From Aquimarina sp. (GTDB taxonomy: Bacteria > Bacteroidota > Bacteroidia > Flavobacteriales > Flavobacteriaceae): a stretch of 15,977 nucleotides of DNA. The translations under genes and the position numbers were made by a program. The DNA lies in contig JAHDEF010000019.1 of NCBI GenBank assembly GCA_020628975.1, positions 1 through 15,977 on the forward strand, given 5' to 3'. Positions 13,986 through 15,977 of this stretch are shown here, one piece after another; within the stretch, counting starts at the first letter, position 1; every line of letters begins with the position of its first letter. The notes under the pieces were generated by a model. The model had not been told where the DNA came from, did not search any database, and saw only the letters and a program-made list of their open reading frames with translations.

Positions 13986-15221
13986 ATGAAACTGATATCA
14001 AGAATTTTATATGCCGCTATTTTATGTTGCGGCAGTACCCTTTTCGCCCAGAAACCTGTACAACAGTACGGGAGGTTGCAAGTCAACGGCAGTCATGTGA
14101 CTGCCAGCGACGGCAGCAAAATTAGCCTAGCAGGTACGAGTTTATTTTGGAGCAACGCAGGAAGCGATACATCTGACTTTTACAATACAGAAACTGTTAC
14201 TTTTTTAAGCAACCAATGGGGAATAGGAGTGGTAAGAGCAGCTATGGGTGTTAAAGAATCATGGGATGAAGGCCGCGGTTATATTGACAGTCCTAATGCT
14301 CAAAAAACAAAAATCAAGAAAGTGATTGATGCTGCAATTGCCAACGATGTTTATGTTATTGTAGACTGGCATACCCACGAAGCTGAAAGATATGAAACTG
14401 AAGCTGTACAATTTTTTTCAGAAATTGCTGAAGAATATGGAACATACGACCACATCATTTATGAAGTCTACAACGAACCTATTGGTCAAAACTGGAACAC
14501 TATTAAATCTTACTCCGAAACCGTAATTGATGCTATTCGAGAAAAAGATCCTGATAATTTAATCATTGTAGGAAGCAGAGAATGGTCTCAGCGTGTAGAT
14601 GAAGCTGCCGCAAATCCAATTCAAGATGTCAATACTGCTTACACACTTCACTTTTATTCAGGCACACACAAACAATGGCTTCGAGACAGAGCTTTACAAG
14701 CAATGAATAGCGGTATTGCCATATTTGTAACCGAATGGGGTACAACCAATGCTGACGGAAATGGAGGCGTAGACACCGAGGAAACTGAGCGATGGATTAA
14801 TTTCTTAAAAAACAACCATATCAGCCACGCCAACTGGAGCATTAGCGACAAAATCGAATCATCTAGCATCATTAAACAAGGCAAAGGAATAAGCGGACTA
14901 AGAAATGATGAACTATCTGATAGCGGAAGTTTAGTAAAAAATATAATTTTAGAACAACGCTCAACACTTAATGTAGATGATTTTAATTTTAAAAATAACA
15001 CATTAAATGTCTATCCTAATCCTACAAGTGATTTTGTAACATTCCCAAAAAAACACCAAAACAATGAATTTTTAATTATCGATATTAACGGTAAAATTTT
15101 AGAGTTAGTCCGCCCACAAAAAAACACGATCAGCTTCTCTAAATACCCGACAGGCATTTATATTTTACAAGCACGCAACAATGGCGAAATAATTTCTAGC
15201 GAGCTTGTTTTGAAGAATTAA
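13986..15221 (+). CDS. GH5 endoglucanase with T9SS C-terminal sorting domain
   Basis: A secreted cellulase of 411 residues, probably endo-beta-1,4-glucanase of glycoside hydrolase family 5 (subfamily 2-like). A signal peptide covers about 1-21 (ends LFA, then Q22). The catalytic domain is about 27-310: YGRLQVNGSHV, LFWSN, VVRAAMGV, DWHTHEAE with H129/H131, the acid/base E164 in YNEPIG, H222/Y224 in LHFYSGTHKQ, and nucleophile E250 in VTEWGTT. ANWSISDK closes the cleft. A polar linker leads to a type A sorting domain from about 340 (NVYPNPTSDFVTF, ending SSELVLKN), which sends the protein through the type IX system to the surface or medium. No carbohydrate-binding module is seen. It is monocistronic, next to a repeat-rich stretch and an insertion sequence, so acquisition or local rearrangement is plausible but unproven. 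Confidence 0.93.
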   Translation: MKLISRILYAAILCCGSTLFAQKPVQQYGRLQVNGSHVTASDGSKISLAGTSLFWSNAGSDTSDFYNTETVTFLSNQWGIGVVRAAMGVKESWDEGRGYIDSPNAQKTKIKKVIDAAIANDVYVIVDWHTHEAERYETEAVQFFSEIAEEYGTYDHIIYEVYNEPIGQNWNTIKSYSETVIDAIREKDPDNLIIVGSREWSQRVDEAAANPIQDVNTAYTLHFYSGTHKQWLRDRALQAMNSGIAIFVTEWGTTNADGNGGVDTEETERWINFLKNNHISHANWSISDKIESSSIIKQGKGISGLRNDELSDSGSLVKNIILEQRSTLNVDDFNFKNNTLNVYPNPTSDFVTFPKKHQNNEFLIIDINGKILELVRPQKNTISFSKYPTGIYILQARNNGEIISSELVLKN

Positions 15222-15594
15222 TACTAGTGACGACTAATTAAAATTTCCTCACAAAAAAAGAGGCTGCCTAAAAAGCTGTAAATCCTCTAAACGAACATTG
15301 AGCGAAGCCGAAATGTGGTTTGATTATCAGTTCACCTACAGGTTTCGGCTAACACTCACTCTGCTACGCAAAGACTCCCGTCTTTGAGTAACACTAACAT
15401 AATCTTTAACTAATGCTGCAAATACGATACAAGTTAAATTGAAAAAATTACCACTAGTGAAGAAGCACAAAGTCGTGAGACGTTTGCGCAGCTTTATTAA
15501 TTATTGTTTTGACTTCGTAGAGCGGGCTAATATTTTAAAAATCAATCATAAACCAAAAAAGGGATCAAGTATTATTCTTGGGGACTGATAAAAA
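15222..15594. other. Repeat-rich non-coding region between endoglucanase and IS
   Basis: No open frame of note in 373 nt. It contains ACTAGTGA at 15223-15230 and again at 15453-15460; AGAGG/CCTCT arms around 15260-15287 with an IS-end-like GAGGCTGCCTAAAAAG at 15260-15275; the inverted repeat AGCCGAAA (15306-15313) / TTTCGGCT (15343-15350); and a 7-bp stem CAAAGAC/GTCTTTG (15369-15386, loop TCCC). The last part (about 15555-15594) is probably the non-coding end of the insertion sequence. A true terminator for the endoglucanase gene is not evident. Confidence 0.5.
15306..15350. repeat. Inverted repeat of REP-like type
   Basis: AGCCGAAA and TTTCGGCT are exact complements across 29 nt, with TGT/ACA able to extend the stem past a GG bulge. 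The left arm is embedded in CATTGAGCGAAGCCGAAATG, which resembles a short repeat I recall as frequent between genes in Flavobacteriia. It could be a mobile REP-type element or RNA structure. Confidence 0.45.
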
Positions 15595-15977
15595 TTATGC
15601 ATATAATTTAGTTAGTCTGTAGAGGAAGAATTTTACATCTCTTACTCCCCTAAATTGGTTTCTAAATTCTTTGATTTTGGCATTGAAGGATTCGGCCGAT
15701 GCATTGGTGCTTCTATTGTTAAAGTAATTCAGGATGTTTTCATAGTGGTTTTGTATGGTTCTAGCAATGGTGTTAAATGATTTGAAGCCTTCTTTTTCTA
15801 CTTCATTGTACCAATGTGCTAACTTTAGTCTAGCTGTACTTTTATTAGTATTATTCTCGTAGATGTATTTTAGTTGTTGTGCTAGATTATAGGCTTTTTC
15901 GATATTAGGATACAATTTGAATAGTATACTAGCTCTCAACTTTTGAGAATTTGTCCATTTACTTTGAGTTTTGAATA
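15595..15977 (-). CDS. ISL3/ISAon1-type transposase, C-terminal part (partial)
   Basis: The frame is open from the window's right edge (about 127 codons) to TAA at 15597-15595, so the N-terminus lies outside. An internal TTG at 15939 is not the real start, since WTNSQK before it is part of the conserved block. Diagnostic sequence includes WTNSQKLRASILF, LAHWYNEVEKEGFKSFNTI, and near the end NYFNNRSTNASAESFNAKIK. The Glu of that last motif (codon 15693-15691) is the expected third acid of the DDE triad. FRGVRDVKFFLYRLTKLYA ends the protein. This is the C-terminus of the ISL3-like transposases called ISAon1 family in Bacteroidota. No frameshift is seen in the visible part. Confidence 0.88.
   Translation of the reverse strand, partial: FKTQSKWTNSQKLRASILFKLYPNIEKAYNLAQQLKYIYENNTNKSTARLKLAHWYNEVEKEGFKSFNTIARTIQNHYENILNYFNNRSTNASAESFNAKIKEFRNQFRGVRDVKFFLYRLTKLYA
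15595..15977 (-). mobile_element. Insertion sequence, ISL3 family, one end only
   Basis: The visible transposase implies an IS running off the right edge. Its left terminus should fall somewhere within about 15540-15594; the GGGATCAAG...CTTGGGGAC stretch at 15561-15585 is a candidate for the terminal repeat region. Without the other end, neither inverted repeat nor target duplication can be confirmed. Confidence 0.55.

Noticed and set aside
14654..15001. 115-residue minus-strand frame inside the endoglucanase gene
   Set aside because: Opposite a continuous GH5/T9SS gene; low-complexity Leu/Ser content and no recognisable motif.
15250..15291. AGAGG/CCTCT arms with a T-run on the minus strand as a terminator
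   Set aside because: Five-bp stem with about 20-nt loop is too weak to claim, and no gene clearly needs it.
1..15977. CRISPR array, tRNA or defence island
   Set aside because: No regularly spaced direct repeats, no cloverleaf-like sequence and no nuclease/toxin gene set were seen on either strand.

Overview
The window looks like chromosomal DNA from a marine-type member of the Flavobacteriaceae (Bacteroidota). The evidence is AT-rich sequence, starts without clear Shine-Dalgarno sites, several TAnnTTTG-type -7 promoter boxes typical of the phylum, a type IX secretion (T9SS) C-terminal sorting tail on an endoglucanase, a PorT-family outer-membrane barrel, and an exbB/exbD/exbD cluster of the flavobacterial kind. 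Genus cannot be fixed from the sequence.

Layout. 1-1366 (-): a 5'-complete but truncated lipoprotein with a long alanine-rich coiled coil and a PhoX-like (DUF839) globular part. 1367-1794: a divergent regulatory gap. 1795-3105 (+): pyrH-frr (UMP kinase, ribosome recycling factor), closed by a strong terminator. 3199-5541 (+): an RND/MMPL exporter. 5777-8465 (+): rpoN (sigma-54) and, 4 nt later, a membrane-anchored calcineurin-like phosphoesterase with an internal twin-arginine motif. 8427-9137 (-): a PorT-family barrel whose 3' end overlaps the phosphoesterase gene. 9431-11889 (-): exbB, a four-helix membrane protein of unknown function, exbD1 and exbD2, with a terminator hairpin after exbB and another after exbD2. 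12061-13855 (-): TatD-family nuclease, then type I L-asparaginase. 13986-15221 (+): a secreted GH5 endoglucanase with a T9SS tail. 15222-15594: a repeat-rich non-coding stretch. 15595-15977 (-): the C-terminal part of an ISL3/ISAon1-type transposase that leaves the window.

How the genes relate. The left and centre are housekeeping (nucleotide synthesis, translation recycling, alternative sigma factor). The exbB-unknown-exbD-exbD block should form a proton-driven inner-membrane motor powering TonB-dependent outer-membrane transport or a related process. The PorT-like barrel lies downstream on the same strand, but a terminator and a palindromic repeat separate it. The right end (secreted cellulase, repeats, IS) looks accessory.

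No defence locus, CRISPR array, tRNA or rRNA was seen. The most unusual points are the polytopic phosphoesterase with an internal Tat motif, the intra-operon terminator between exbB and the exbD genes, the CxxC/acidic-loop insertion in ExbD1, and two families of palindromic intergenic repeats.
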